NCBI GenBank assembly: GCA_910583815.1
Contig: CAJTZB010000021.1
Span: 1 to 23,508 of the forward strand
Length of the DNA stretch: 23,508 nt
Source of the DNA: an uncultured Lachnospiraceae bacterium
GTDB lineage: Bacteria > Bacillota > Clostridia > Lachnospirales > Lachnospiraceae
Direction: 5' to 3'
A model generated the notes under the pieces. It had not been told where the DNA came from and ran no database searches. It saw nothing but the letters and a program-made list of their open reading frames with translations. Each line of letters begins with the position of its first letter. Position 1 is the stretch's first letter. Shown here piece after piece: positions 13,773 to 21,428 of the stretch. A program made the position numbers and the translations under genes.

Positions 13773-16112
13773 ATGAAAAAGACTTCACTGAACAAAAATT
13801 GGAAATTCCATCTTGGCGATGTCGAGAACGCTTATGAGACCGCACATCATGACGAAGATTGGCAGACTGTCACGATTCCGCACGACTGGTCTGTCTGCTA
13901 TCCAAAAAGCCGTGACTATTCCAGCGGCACCGGTTATGTGATTGGCGGCACTGCATGGTACCGCAAGGCATTTGCACTCTGTGAATCAGACGCGGGGCAT
14001 CCGCACTTCCTGTGTTTTGACGGAGTATACAAAAATAGCCAGATCTGGGTGAACGGCTATTACCTTGGCAGACGCCCAAACGGATATATCTCTTTCCGCT
14101 ATGATATTTCAGATTACCTTTATTTTGACGGCAGGGATAATATCATTTCAGTCAAAGTAACCCATGAAGACACTGCCGACTCTCGTTGGTTTACCGGCTC
14201 CGGCATTACGCGTAAAGTTACTTTGGAGCAATATGATTTCTGCTATCCTGCCGAATACGGAATATTTTTCCATACAGATAGTGCAGATGAGAATTCTGCA
14301 GTATTCACCTGCGAATGTGAGCTGCAGCTTGCAAAAACCGCAGCACCGCACGCCGAAATAACCATCCAAGCCATCCTGTTTCATCCGGATGGAATGCCTG
14401 TTTCTGATGTACATACAAACGCCATTCTCGTTCGGGATGCAATGACCATTGTTCGTTTGTCCGGCAGCATCAGCCATCCTGCACTTTGGTCACCAGACTC
14501 GCCGTCCCTCTATACCTTACGGATTGTCGCAACCGATTTATGCGGAAACAGCACTGTTATCAGCAAAGAAAAGGTCGGCATCCGTACGTTTTCCTTTGAT
14601 GCTGACCACGGTTTTTTCCTGAACGGCAGCCAAACAACCTTCAAAGGAGTCTGCATGCATCATGACGGCGGCGCGCTTGGCGCAGCTATGGTAAAAGAAA
14701 TATGGAAACGCCGCCTGACAAAATTAAAACAGATGGGCTGCAATGCTATCCGTATGAGCCACAACCCACATATGCCAGAGCTTTATGAGTTATGTGATGA
14801 AATGGGCTTCCTTGTGATGGATGAAGCATTTGATGAATGGGAAGGCTGCAAAAACAAATGGTTCCGAGGACACAATGTATATCCTCCAAAGCACCAAGGC
14901 TATGCTGAGGAATTCCCAGAATGGCATGAACGCGACCTTACTTCCCTAGTCCGCCGCGACCGGAACCATCCGTCTGTTGTACTGTGGTCTATCGGCAATG
15001 AAATTGACTATCCAAATGATCCATACAACCATCAGAGCTTTGCCGAAATGACCGGCAATAACGACGCAAACAAACCGGCAGAAGAACGGAAATATCACAG
15101 CGGCAGGCCAAATATGGAGCGCCTGTCTGTCGTTGCGAAGAAACTGACGGAAATCGTAAAGCAAAGCGACTCGATCAGGCCTGTAACCGCTGCAGTTGCA
15201 TTTCCGGAATTATCAACCACACTCGGATATATTGATTCACTGGATGTAGTCGGTTACAACTATAAAGAACAGTTCTATGCACAGGACCACGTAAGATTCC
15301 CAGAAAAACCGTTTCTTGGGAGTGAAAACAGCCACAGCTACTCTGCATGGAAAGCAGTTACGGAAAATGAGTATATTTCCGGACAATTCCTTTGGACCGG
15401 AATTGACTTCCTTGGCGAATGCGGCGGCTGGCCATACCATTCTTCCGGAGCCGGATTGCTCACTACAGCAGGTTTTGAAAAGCCACGTTATTACCTTCGT
15501 CAGAGCTGGTGGAAAGAAGAACCGATGATTTATCTTTGCACCGGAAGAAATCACCCTCATGAAAACCGTGAGTGGAAGCACGTCACAGAATCCTGGAACT
15601 ATCTGCCTGGCGAAGAAGTCGAAGTCCGCTGCTATACAAACGCCGGACAGCCGGAACTTTATGTAAATGAAAAAAGAGTCTCTGAAGAATGCCGCCTTGA
15701 CAGTGCAGACCTCGGTTTTTACAGCTGGAATATTCCATTTGAGGAAGGGACGCTGACCGCCATAGCAGGCGATGTGCGTTACACATTGCATACTGCTAAA
15801 GCCGCAGCAAAAATTGAACTAAAGAATGTCGGATATGAGGAAGACGACATCATACAGATTGAACTGGATGTTGTAGATACCGCAGGACACCGCGTTGTAA
15901 ACGACCAGACACGCATCCATCTCCACATAGAGGGCGACTATGAATACCTTGGCATGGACAATGGCGACATTTCCGACACAAACGACTATCGTGAGTTCCG
16001 CCGCAATACGCTGGACGGCAGGCTGATGATCTATCTCCGCAAAAGAAATGATGCGCCGGTAACAGTCTATGCTATGAGCTCCTATCTTGGCATGGGGCAG
16101 ATTACCATATAA
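13773..16112 (+). CDS. GH2-family beta-galactosidase-like glycoside hydrolase
   Basis: A 779-residue family 2 retaining enzyme. Order of domains: N-terminal sugar-binding jelly roll (about 1-155, with FDGVYKNSQIWVNGYYLGRRPNGY), immunoglobulin-like domain to about 275, TIM barrel to about 580 (KGVCMHHDGGALG, IRMSHNPH, MDEAFDEW), acid/base Glu410 in LWSIGNEIDYP and nucleophile Glu518 in PFLGSENSHSY, then C-terminal beta domains. Most such proteins are annotated beta-galactosidase, but GH2 also includes beta-glucuronidases and beta-mannosidases. No signal peptide, so probably cytoplasmic. AGGAGG (13762-13767) lies five bases before ATG 13773. The gene diverges from the GH31-rha operon and has an unusual repeat-containing leader. 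Confidence 0.92.
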   Translation: MKKTSLNKNWKFHLGDVENAYETAHHDEDWQTVTIPHDWSVCYPKSRDYSSGTGYVIGGTAWYRKAFALCESDAGHPHFLCFDGVYKNSQIWVNGYYLGRRPNGYISFRYDISDYLYFDGRDNIISVKVTHEDTADSRWFTGSGITRKVTLEQYDFCYPAEYGIFFHTDSADENSAVFTCECELQLAKTAAPHAEITIQAILFHPDGMPVSDVHTNAILVRDAMTIVRLSGSISHPALWSPDSPSLYTLRIVATDLCGNSTVISKEKVGIRTFSFDADHGFFLNGSQTTFKGVCMHHDGGALGAAMVKEIWKRRLTKLKQMGCNAIRMSHNPHMPELYELCDEMGFLVMDEAFDEWEGCKNKWFRGHNVYPPKHQGYAEEFPEWHERDLTSLVRRDRNHPSVVLWSIGNEIDYPNDPYNHQSFAEMTGNNDANKPAEERKYHSGRPNMERLSVVAKKLTEIVKQSDSIRPVTAAVAFPELSTTLGYIDSLDVVGYNYKEQFYAQDHVRFPEKPFLGSENSHSYSAWKAVTENEYISGQFLWTGIDFLGECGGWPYHSSGAGLLTTAGFEKPRYYLRQSWWKEEPMIYLCTGRNHPHENREWKHVTESWNYLPGEEVEVRCYTNAGQPELYVNEKRVSEECRLDSADLGFYSWNIPFEEGTLTAIAGDVRYTLHTAKAAAKIELKNVGYEEDDIIQIELDVVDTAGHRVVNDQTRIHLHIEGDYEYLGMDNGDISDTNDYREFRRNTLDGRLMIYLRKRNDAPVTVYAMSSYLGMGQITI

Positions 16113-16197
16113 ATTTTTCAGATTTATTTAAAATTCCAAAAAATCTTGTCAGCAAATGCGAAAACGCCACACTATATATGTAGAAGGAGTGATCATC

Positions 16198-16636
16198 ATG
16201 CCATGTGAACACTTGATTTCGGAATTTACTGCAAACTTTTCCGCATGGGTCTGGCAGATTGCACGTAACCGGTATTCTGCAAATGGGGACATTCCGTCCA
16301 AACGGCGGAGAACGGGATGTCCTTGGTATGGAAATTTTCAAAGAAGAGCATCCTGCATTTGTAGGGCTTCATGGATGTGTTGTCTCTCCCGAAGAAAGGA
16401 ATCTTCCTGAAATCGACTTCCGGCAGTTCAAATTCCAGTATGGCGGCATTGAACATAAAACACTGCCGTCAATGCCCTATGCTTATGCGCAGGCGCTTGC
16501 AGCCATCGCAAAAAACGGAGGCAGTACTGTAAATACTGCTGTTTTAAGCCGTCTTGAAGAGTATGGATATATCAAAAAGACAGGGGCAGCCTATCATCCG
16601 ACATTTCTTGCGATGTTTAAAACAAGTCCCTTTTAA
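16198..16636 (+). pseudogene. Uncharacterised gene, probably frameshifted
   Basis: An excellent ribosome binding site (AGAAGGAG, 16182-16189) precedes ATG 16198, whose frame reads MPCEHLISEFTANFSAWVWQ and then turns into arginine/cysteine-rich, low-complexity-looking sequence (to a stop at 16410). A second frame, shifted by +1 and open from about 16259 to the TAA at 16634-16636, reads like real protein: MGTFRPNGGERDVLGMEIFK, PAFVGLHGCVVSPEERNLPE, SMPYAYAQALAAIAKNGGST and RLEEYGYIKKTG. No ribosome binding site precedes the second frame. The simplest reading is one gene of about 145 codons broken by a frameshift near 16255-16290. I do not recognise the family; the final part could be a winged-helix-like segment, but that is weak. 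Confidence 0.5.
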
Positions 16637-16683
16637 GGAAAGTGTTGCTGGGATATAACTTCGGCAGTTTCTACAAAAGCACA

Positions 16684-16712
16684 TTGATATAACAGAAACT
16701 ATACGCTATAAT
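16684..16712 (+). promoter_or_regulatory. Promoter of the interrupted small gene at 16749
   Basis: TTGATA (16684-16689) and the exact TATAAT (16707-16712) are 17 bases apart. The start would be near 16719, 30 nt before the ATG, and AAGGAGG at 16735-16741 gives a strong ribosome binding site. Confidence 0.6.
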
Positions 16713-16748
16713 CAATTCGACAAATAGAAATTTAAGGAGGGCAATAAG

Positions 16749-17111
16749 ATGCAGGAAGCTATATTGAAGATACAAAAAATAGGAGCGCCGCCAGAGGGCT
16801 TTGAAGATGGTGGATGTCTGGAAGATGAATCTTTTCCCTCAGATGAACTCTGCGATTTGTGGGACGAATATCAAGATGCGGCAGATTCAATCACTCGGCC
16901 AGTTACATAGGAAGAGGCAGAAATCCTGATAAAATGTTGTCCCACAGACCATATGGCCGGAATTGAATGGACAGTTTTGCATTGTATTGAGAGTGTATTT
17001 GCCCCTGAAGCAATAGAGGACTTCCAAAGCCTGATCGAGAAATGCAATTCGGACATGATGAAAAATATGCTGCTGGAACGGCTTCAGAATTATCTCAATG
17101 GCAGGGAGTAA
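16749..17111 (+). pseudogene. Uncharacterised acidic small protein gene interrupted by an in-frame TAG
   Basis: From ATG 16749 the frame reads MQEAILKIQKIGAPPEGFED, an aspartate/glutamate-rich stretch and SITRPVT, then a TAG at 16908-16910, and continues without change of frame as EEAEILIKCCPTDHMAGIEW, TVLHCIESVFAPEAIED, KCNSDMMKNMLLERLQNYLNGRE to TAA at 17109-17111. Both halves look like real coding sequence, so the gene is probably 120 codons with one nonsense mutation at codon 54. Promoter and ribosome binding site look intact. The acidic composition and small size would suit an immunity-type protein, but I do not recognise the family. Confidence 0.6.
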
Positions 17112-17297
17112 CAACTTACAGTTTATCTGACAGTTATCCATCAACAGGGGATTGCTCACTTTGGATATTTTGACGCGCGGTCTGGCGAAGCGGCTTTTGG
17201 CAACACCAATCTGAAAAGGGATAAAAACAATGAGAAACAAATGCCGCCCAAAGCTGCAGAAAAATTAAATCTGCTGCGTCGCAAAGCACCCTTTTGA
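17112..17297 (+). pseudogene. Possible decayed coding stretch after the interrupted gene
   Basis: Immediately after the TAA at 17109-17111, the same frame stays open for 61 codons to TGA at 17295-17297, with protein-like content (VIHQQGIAHFGYFDARSGEA, NTNLKRDKNNEKQMPPKAAE, LLRRKAPF). There is no start codon with a ribosome binding site near its beginning. It may be the 3' remnant of another lost gene or a chance open frame. Not identified. Confidence 0.25.
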
Positions 17298-17324
17298 CAC
17301 CCTAATCCTATAAAGTAAATTCAT

Positions 17325-17353
17325 AGGGGAGCCGCCTTTAAGACAGCTCCCCT
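17325..17353 (+). terminator. Rho-independent terminator
   Basis: AGGGGAGC (17325-17332) and GCTCCCCT (17346-17353) form an 8-bp GC-rich stem with a 13-base loop, followed on the plus strand by GCTTTTTATC. It closes the rightward remnant genes; it lies 27 bases from the end of the leftward DUF885 gene and may also slow transcription there, though without a T-run on that side. Confidence 0.75.
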
Positions 17354-17379
17354 GCTTTTTATCTTATAGAAAACTTCAC

Positions 17380-19185
17380 TTATTTCGTAGTCTTTTGCTC
17401 CTGCATCCAGTCATTCATATACTTTTCAATAATATAGAATGGTGCTGGTCCTGTCGTAAGCAAAAAGTCATGGAACTCTTTCGCGCTGAACTTGTCTCCC
17501 AGCTCCTTTTGTGCAATTTCTCTTAAGTTTAAGAACTCCAGATAACCAATAAAATAGCTCAGGTAGTTGGACGGCTCTTCTACCATTGTTTCAAAAATTT
17601 CACGCGCTGCTTCTTTATCGCCTACTCCAAAATCTTCCAGATATTGTTCTACCTTTGCAAGATCCCAGCCATCATAATGGACGCCCATATCAATCTGTGC
17701 ATAAAGCCCCATTATTGCAGCCATATTGAGCTTCAGCAGGTTTGCCAGATTGATGTCAGCCCCATCCAGTGCATAGCCGTAAGAATACTCATACTCCACG
17801 TAGGTCGCCCAGCCTTCCGTATAACCGGAATAGCCAAACAAACTGCGTACCAACGGCAGATTTTTTGAACTCGTGTAAACAGTCTGATACAGATGGCCCG
17901 GATAACCCTCATGGGCAATTGTCGTATAAATTTCTTCATCCACATACTTCGGATTGATATAGATTACATTATTTTGAATATCATCAATCGGCGGTGTCAG
18001 ATAAAATGCCGGGCTCATATGCTCCTGCATTGAAGGATGTACAACTTTTACTTTATAGTTTGCATCCGGTGCCTTCGGAAAATCATTCGAGATTTTTGCA
18101 AGCAGGTCCTCTAAGATTACTTCTGGTTCCGTCTCGCAATAGCTGTAGTCCATCATGGCTTCGTACGCTTCTGGATGCACTGTCATAATGACATACATAT
18201 TATTCAATGCTTTCAGAATAAAATTTTCTGTCATTTTCTGAAGCTCCGGTACCGTCCTGTCTGAACCTGTTGCAGTACGCACCAGATATTCATAGTATCT
18301 CTTACCATTTTCATAATAGCAAAGCCCCAGTTCATTCGTGCCTTTTCCTTTGCATGCGGTCAGTCCGTCAATTAATGTCTGGTAACCTTTTACAACTTCT
18401 GTTGTAATCAAAGTACGGTTGCGCTCAATATAGTCATTGCGCTCCTTCTCCGTCAGGCCTTCAAATGCTGCCATCTCGTCATTGAATATTTCAATCATAT
18501 AGTTATCTTCCGGAGAAGCAATAAATTCTTTGCACTGGTCAATAATGGCATCTGCTGCATAGTCGGACATAAACAGCCCTGCTTCTGCTTTCTTTTCCTC
18601 AAATGCCGCAATATCTGCAAATAACTCGTCTACCTGTGATACAAGTGTCAAGTAATCTTCAATGTCCTGCTTTGTGCGAAAACCATATTCTGCAAGCAAT
18701 ACAGGAAGCTGTGCCTGATAACCGGTTGTTGGTCCCAAAATTTCCGTATACAGAAGCAGGTCGCTGGTAGAAAGCTCCGCCTCCACATAATCCATGATAA
18801 TATCATAAGTCAGATTTTGTTCCTTGGTCAGCTGCTTTGTATCATAAGAAAGCAGTTCTGTCTTTAACTCCTCAAGTGCAGAGTATGTTTCCTGCATCTC
18901 TTCATATTGGAATGTGCCAAGCGTCGGCTCATATTCCTTGATTCCATAGTTTTCCGGGTGAGCCAGTGTATAATGCAGATTAATCGTGTTCAGTACTATT
19001 TCGCTTTTAAACAATTCATCAGTAAACGCATCAAACTGTTCGGATACACTGAGCGTTTCCGTCTTATCTGTCGGTTTTGGATCCCTTTTCGCCGGGTCTG
19101 GTTTATTTTCTGGCTTTGTACAGCCTACAAGCAATAACAGACACAGCAACAGGCTAATCAGGCGGCAAAAATTTTTCCGTCTCAT
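17380..19185 (-). CDS. DUF885-family lipoprotein (putative metallopeptidase)
   Basis: A 601-residue exported lipoprotein. The signal peptide MRRKNFCRLISLLLCLLLL ends at lipobox LVGC, with Cys22 the lipidated residue, followed by a proline/lysine/aspartate linker (TKPENKPDPAKRDPKPTDK). The body matches DUF885 proteins: HEGYPGH at about 425-431 is an HExxH-like variant with a second histidine, and EGWATY at about 457-462 probably supplies a further metal ligand, so it is likely a zinc peptidase on the outer face of the membrane. The start is ATG 19185, with AGGAG about eight bases upstream; the frame is open to 19221. It follows the chemotaxis genes on the same strand, with a hairpin between, so linkage is uncertain. 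Confidence 0.88.
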   Translation of the reverse strand: MRRKNFCRLISLLLCLLLLVGCTKPENKPDPAKRDPKPTDKTETLSVSEQFDAFTDELFKSEIVLNTINLHYTLAHPENYGIKEYEPTLGTFQYEEMQETYSALEELKTELLSYDTKQLTKEQNLTYDIIMDYVEAELSTSDLLLYTEILGPTTGYQAQLPVLLAEYGFRTKQDIEDYLTLVSQVDELFADIAAFEEKKAEAGLFMSDYAADAIIDQCKEFIASPEDNYMIEIFNDEMAAFEGLTEKERNDYIERNRTLITTEVVKGYQTLIDGLTACKGKGTNELGLCYYENGKRYYEYLVRTATGSDRTVPELQKMTENFILKALNNMYVIMTVHPEAYEAMMDYSYCETEPEVILEDLLAKISNDFPKAPDANYKVKVVHPSMQEHMSPAFYLTPPIDDIQNNVIYINPKYVDEEIYTTIAHEGYPGHLYQTVYTSSKNLPLVRSLFGYSGYTEGWATYVEYEYSYGYALDGADINLANLLKLNMAAIMGLYAQIDMGVHYDGWDLAKVEQYLEDFGVGDKEAAREIFETMVEEPSNYLSYFIGYLEFLNLREIAQKELGDKFSAKEFHDFLLTTGPAPFYIIEKYMNDWMQEQKTTK

Positions 19186-19206
19186 AAAACACTCTCCTTT
19201 ATAGAC

Positions 19207-19242
19207 GGAAGTACACCCCAAAATTACTTGGAGTGTACTTCC
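19207..19242. repeat. Hairpin between mcp and the DUF885 gene
   Basis: GGAAGTACACCCCA (19207-19220) and TGGAGTGTACTTCC (19229-19242) form a 14-bp stem with a single mismatch and an 8-base loop. It lies 32 bases after the mcp stop. No T-run follows in either direction, so it may be a 3'-end stabiliser or a terminator of unusual form. Confidence 0.6.
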
Positions 19243-19274
19243 TGAAATCTTTGTAATGTTAATTCAACCTGATT

Positions 19275-20879
19275 TTAGTACTTATCAAAGCCACCGCCAA
19301 GGGAAATGATCTGCTCATTTGCATTTGCTTTAGAGGACATAGCGCCGCCCCTATAAGGAGCATTGCTTGGCTTTGTATCCAGCTTATAAACAGAAAGCAT
19401 CTCACGCATATGCGCTGCCTGATTGGAGAGCTCTTCACTTGCTGCCGCACACTGTTCGCTTGTAGCGGAGTTTGTCTGCACTACCTGAGAAACCTGAGAG
19501 ATTGCCTGTTCAATCTGTGAAACAGCAGTTGCCTGATAGTTGGAAGTTTCTGCAATGCCGCCGATAATCACTTCACTCTGCTCTACTACATTGCTGATAA
19601 CGCCCAATGCCTTTGCTGTATCATCAGCAAGCTTGGAACCGGTCTCTACCTTCGAAATAGAATCTTCAATCAGTTCTGCAGTCTCTGCTGCTGCTGCTGC
19701 ACTCTTTGCAGCAAGGCTTCTTACTTCTTCTGCTACTACAGCAAATCCCTTACCTGCTTCGCCTGCTCTTGCAGCCTCAACCGATGCATTCAGCGCAAGG
19801 ATATTGGTCTGGAATGCAATGTCGTCAATAACTTTAATAATTTTGGAAATGCTTTCAGAAGACTTGTTGATTGCCTTCATTGCCTCAACCATGTCTTTCA
19901 TCTGTACATTGCCCTGCTTTACATCAGAGATTGCCTGACTTACTAACTTAGTTGCTGCATTCGCCTGTTCTGCATTCTGTCTTGTCTTTTCTGCGATTTC
20001 ATCAATGGAAGCTGTAATCTGCTGAATTGCGCTTGCCTGCTCGGTCGAACCCTGTGCCAGGGACTGGCTTGCATCTGCTACCTGAGAAGAACTGATGGCA
20101 ACCTGCGCACCTGCCTCAGAAATATCGCTTAATGTATGGAGGTTATCCTCTACCAGCTTCTTTAATGAATTGCCGAGTACGTCTTCTGCAGACGCAGGGT
20201 TTACAGAAATTGTCAAGTTACCACGAGATACTTCTTCTGTTATATTTGCCTGATACTTGATGTTATCAATTACTTTGGTATATTCATCTACCAATTCACC
20301 AAACTCATCGTTGCCACGCTTATTCATCGTAAGTCCATTGACACGTCCAAAAGCAATTTCCTTGGCTGCATCCGACAACTGTCTTACAGATTCTGCAATT
20401 ACCCTAATTAAAGCCGTGCTGATAATAAGCGTAATGATAACAGAAACCACCAAAAATACCACACTGACTATATTCGACATATTCATGGTATTCCTCAGTG
20501 TCTCTATTCTGCTGTTTTTCCCGGTCTCAAGAAATTTCTTTAACTCTTCACCATGTTCCTCTAAAGTCTTGATTCTGTTATCTTTGCCTGTATTGACAAA
20601 TTCCATCAGTGCAGCACGTTCCGCAGCGTCCATATTAGACATCTGTGCCAATTTCTCATTAACGCCCTGCGCACCTTCTTCATTTAGGGCACTTATCGCA
20701 GCAACTGACTGATCCAAGCCTGATGCTATCTCCTGTGCACCCTGCTCATTCATCTTGCTTATGGTATCAACGGCATAATTTGTGACACATACGCTTACTA
20801 CTACATTGGCAATAGTAAGCAAAATCGGAATAGCAAAACCTAATATTAATTTCGTTCTTACTTTCATGTTTTTTAACAT
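19275..20879 (-). CDS. Methyl-accepting chemotaxis protein
   Basis: A 534-residue transmembrane receptor that modulates CheA kinase. Membrane segments lie at about 11-33 and 136-158; the intervening 100-residue external domain is short and mostly helical with internal repetition. A HAMP linker follows (about 159-211), then a long coiled-coil signalling domain with the nearly invariant hairpin tip IDDIAFQTNILALNASVEAA and GKGFAVVAEEVRSLA. The C-terminus GGGFDKY lacks the aromatic tethering pentapeptide for CheR. ATG 20879 follows the cheW stop by three bases; MKVRTK at 20867 is an alternative start. Encoded with cheW and cheA, it is probably co-transcribed. The ligand is unknown. Confidence 0.95.
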   Translation of the reverse strand: MLKNMKVRTKLILGFAIPILLTIANVVVSVCVTNYAVDTISKMNEQGAQEIASGLDQSVAAISALNEEGAQGVNEKLAQMSNMDAAERAALMEFVNTGKDNRIKTLEEHGEELKKFLETGKNSRIETLRNTMNMSNIVSVVFLVVSVIITLIISTALIRVIAESVRQLSDAAKEIAFGRVNGLTMNKRGNDEFGELVDEYTKVIDNIKYQANITEEVSRGNLTISVNPASAEDVLGNSLKKLVEDNLHTLSDISEAGAQVAISSSQVADASQSLAQGSTEQASAIQQITASIDEIAEKTRQNAEQANAATKLVSQAISDVKQGNVQMKDMVEAMKAINKSSESISKIIKVIDDIAFQTNILALNASVEAARAGEAGKGFAVVAEEVRSLAAKSAAAAAETAELIEDSISKVETGSKLADDTAKALGVISNVVEQSEVIIGGIAETSNYQATAVSQIEQAISQVSQVVQTNSATSEQCAAASEELSNQAAHMREMLSVYKLDTKPSNAPYRGGAMSSKANANEQIISLGGGFDKY

Positions 20880-20882
20880 TTT

Positions 20883-21404
20883 CTATGCCTCTCTTTCTTC
20901 TTCATTCACATCATTTACCTGTTCCGAAGACGATGCATCTTCATCGTTCAGAAGCTTGTCAGGGTCAAGCAGCAGCTTCACGGAATCCCCAATTCTGCCG
21001 ATTCCATAGACATATTTATTCTGTACTCTGTCTACACGGCCAATGGATGGCGGCGGCAGGATATTTTCATCCTGAATTTCCACAACCCCTGCAATTTCCT
21101 CCACAATCAGCCCGACCATTGTCTCTTTTACATTGACGACAATGATGCAGGTCCTGTCATTGTATTCAAACGGCTCCTGCTGAAACCGAAGCCTTACATC
21201 AATTACAGGAAGAATCTTGCCACGAAGGTTAATCAGGCCTTTGATGTAATCTTCTGTTTCCGGTATAAATGTGATTGCCTGAAACCCGATGATTTCAACC
21301 ACATACTGAATTTTCAGGCCAAAGCATTCATTTCCGGACTTAAAAGTCATATACTTGCCCTTCTGTGCATCATGCTCATTGGCAAGCTCTTTTATTTCAT
21401 CCAT
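20883..21404 (-). CDS. cheW: CheW chemotaxis coupling protein
   Basis: A 173-residue adaptor linking receptors to CheA. The SH3-like CheW fold is seen in KYMTFKSGNECFGLKIQYVV, the receptor/kinase contact region FIPETEDYIKGLINLRGKIL followed by PVIDVRLRF, CIIVVNVKETMVGLIVEEI and the C-terminal VYGIGRIGDSVKLLLDPDKL. An acidic tail of about 20 residues (SSSEQVNDVNEEEREA) extends beyond the usual fold. It sits 24 bases after cheA and three bases before mcp, so the three form an operon. Confidence 0.95.
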   Translation of the reverse strand: MDEIKELANEHDAQKGKYMTFKSGNECFGLKIQYVVEIIGFQAITFIPETEDYIKGLINLRGKILPVIDVRLRFQQEPFEYNDRTCIIVVNVKETMVGLIVEEIAGVVEIQDENILPPPSIGRVDRVQNKYVYGIGRIGDSVKLLLDPDKLLNDEDASSSEQVNDVNEEEREA

Positions 21405-21428
21405 ATTGACACCATTCCTTTCTGCCTG

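Noticed and set aside
13520..13837. A 105-codon open frame spanning both 114-bp repeats and overlapping the GH2 start
   Set aside because: It starts only about five bases after the predicted transcription start with no real ribosome binding site, runs out of frame into GH2, and most codon differences between the copies change the amino acid. The frame stays open because 114 is divisible by three.
15237..15791. Minus-strand open frame of 184 codons inside the GH2 gene
   Set aside because: It is an antisense shadow of the conserved GH2 catalytic domain and has no ribosome binding site or family similarity.
19186..19221. Twelve-residue N-terminal extension of the DUF885 lipoprotein (MGCTSVYKGECF)
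   Set aside because: It would put charged residues before the signal peptide and covers the AGGAG site and the hairpin arm; ATG 19185 is better supported.
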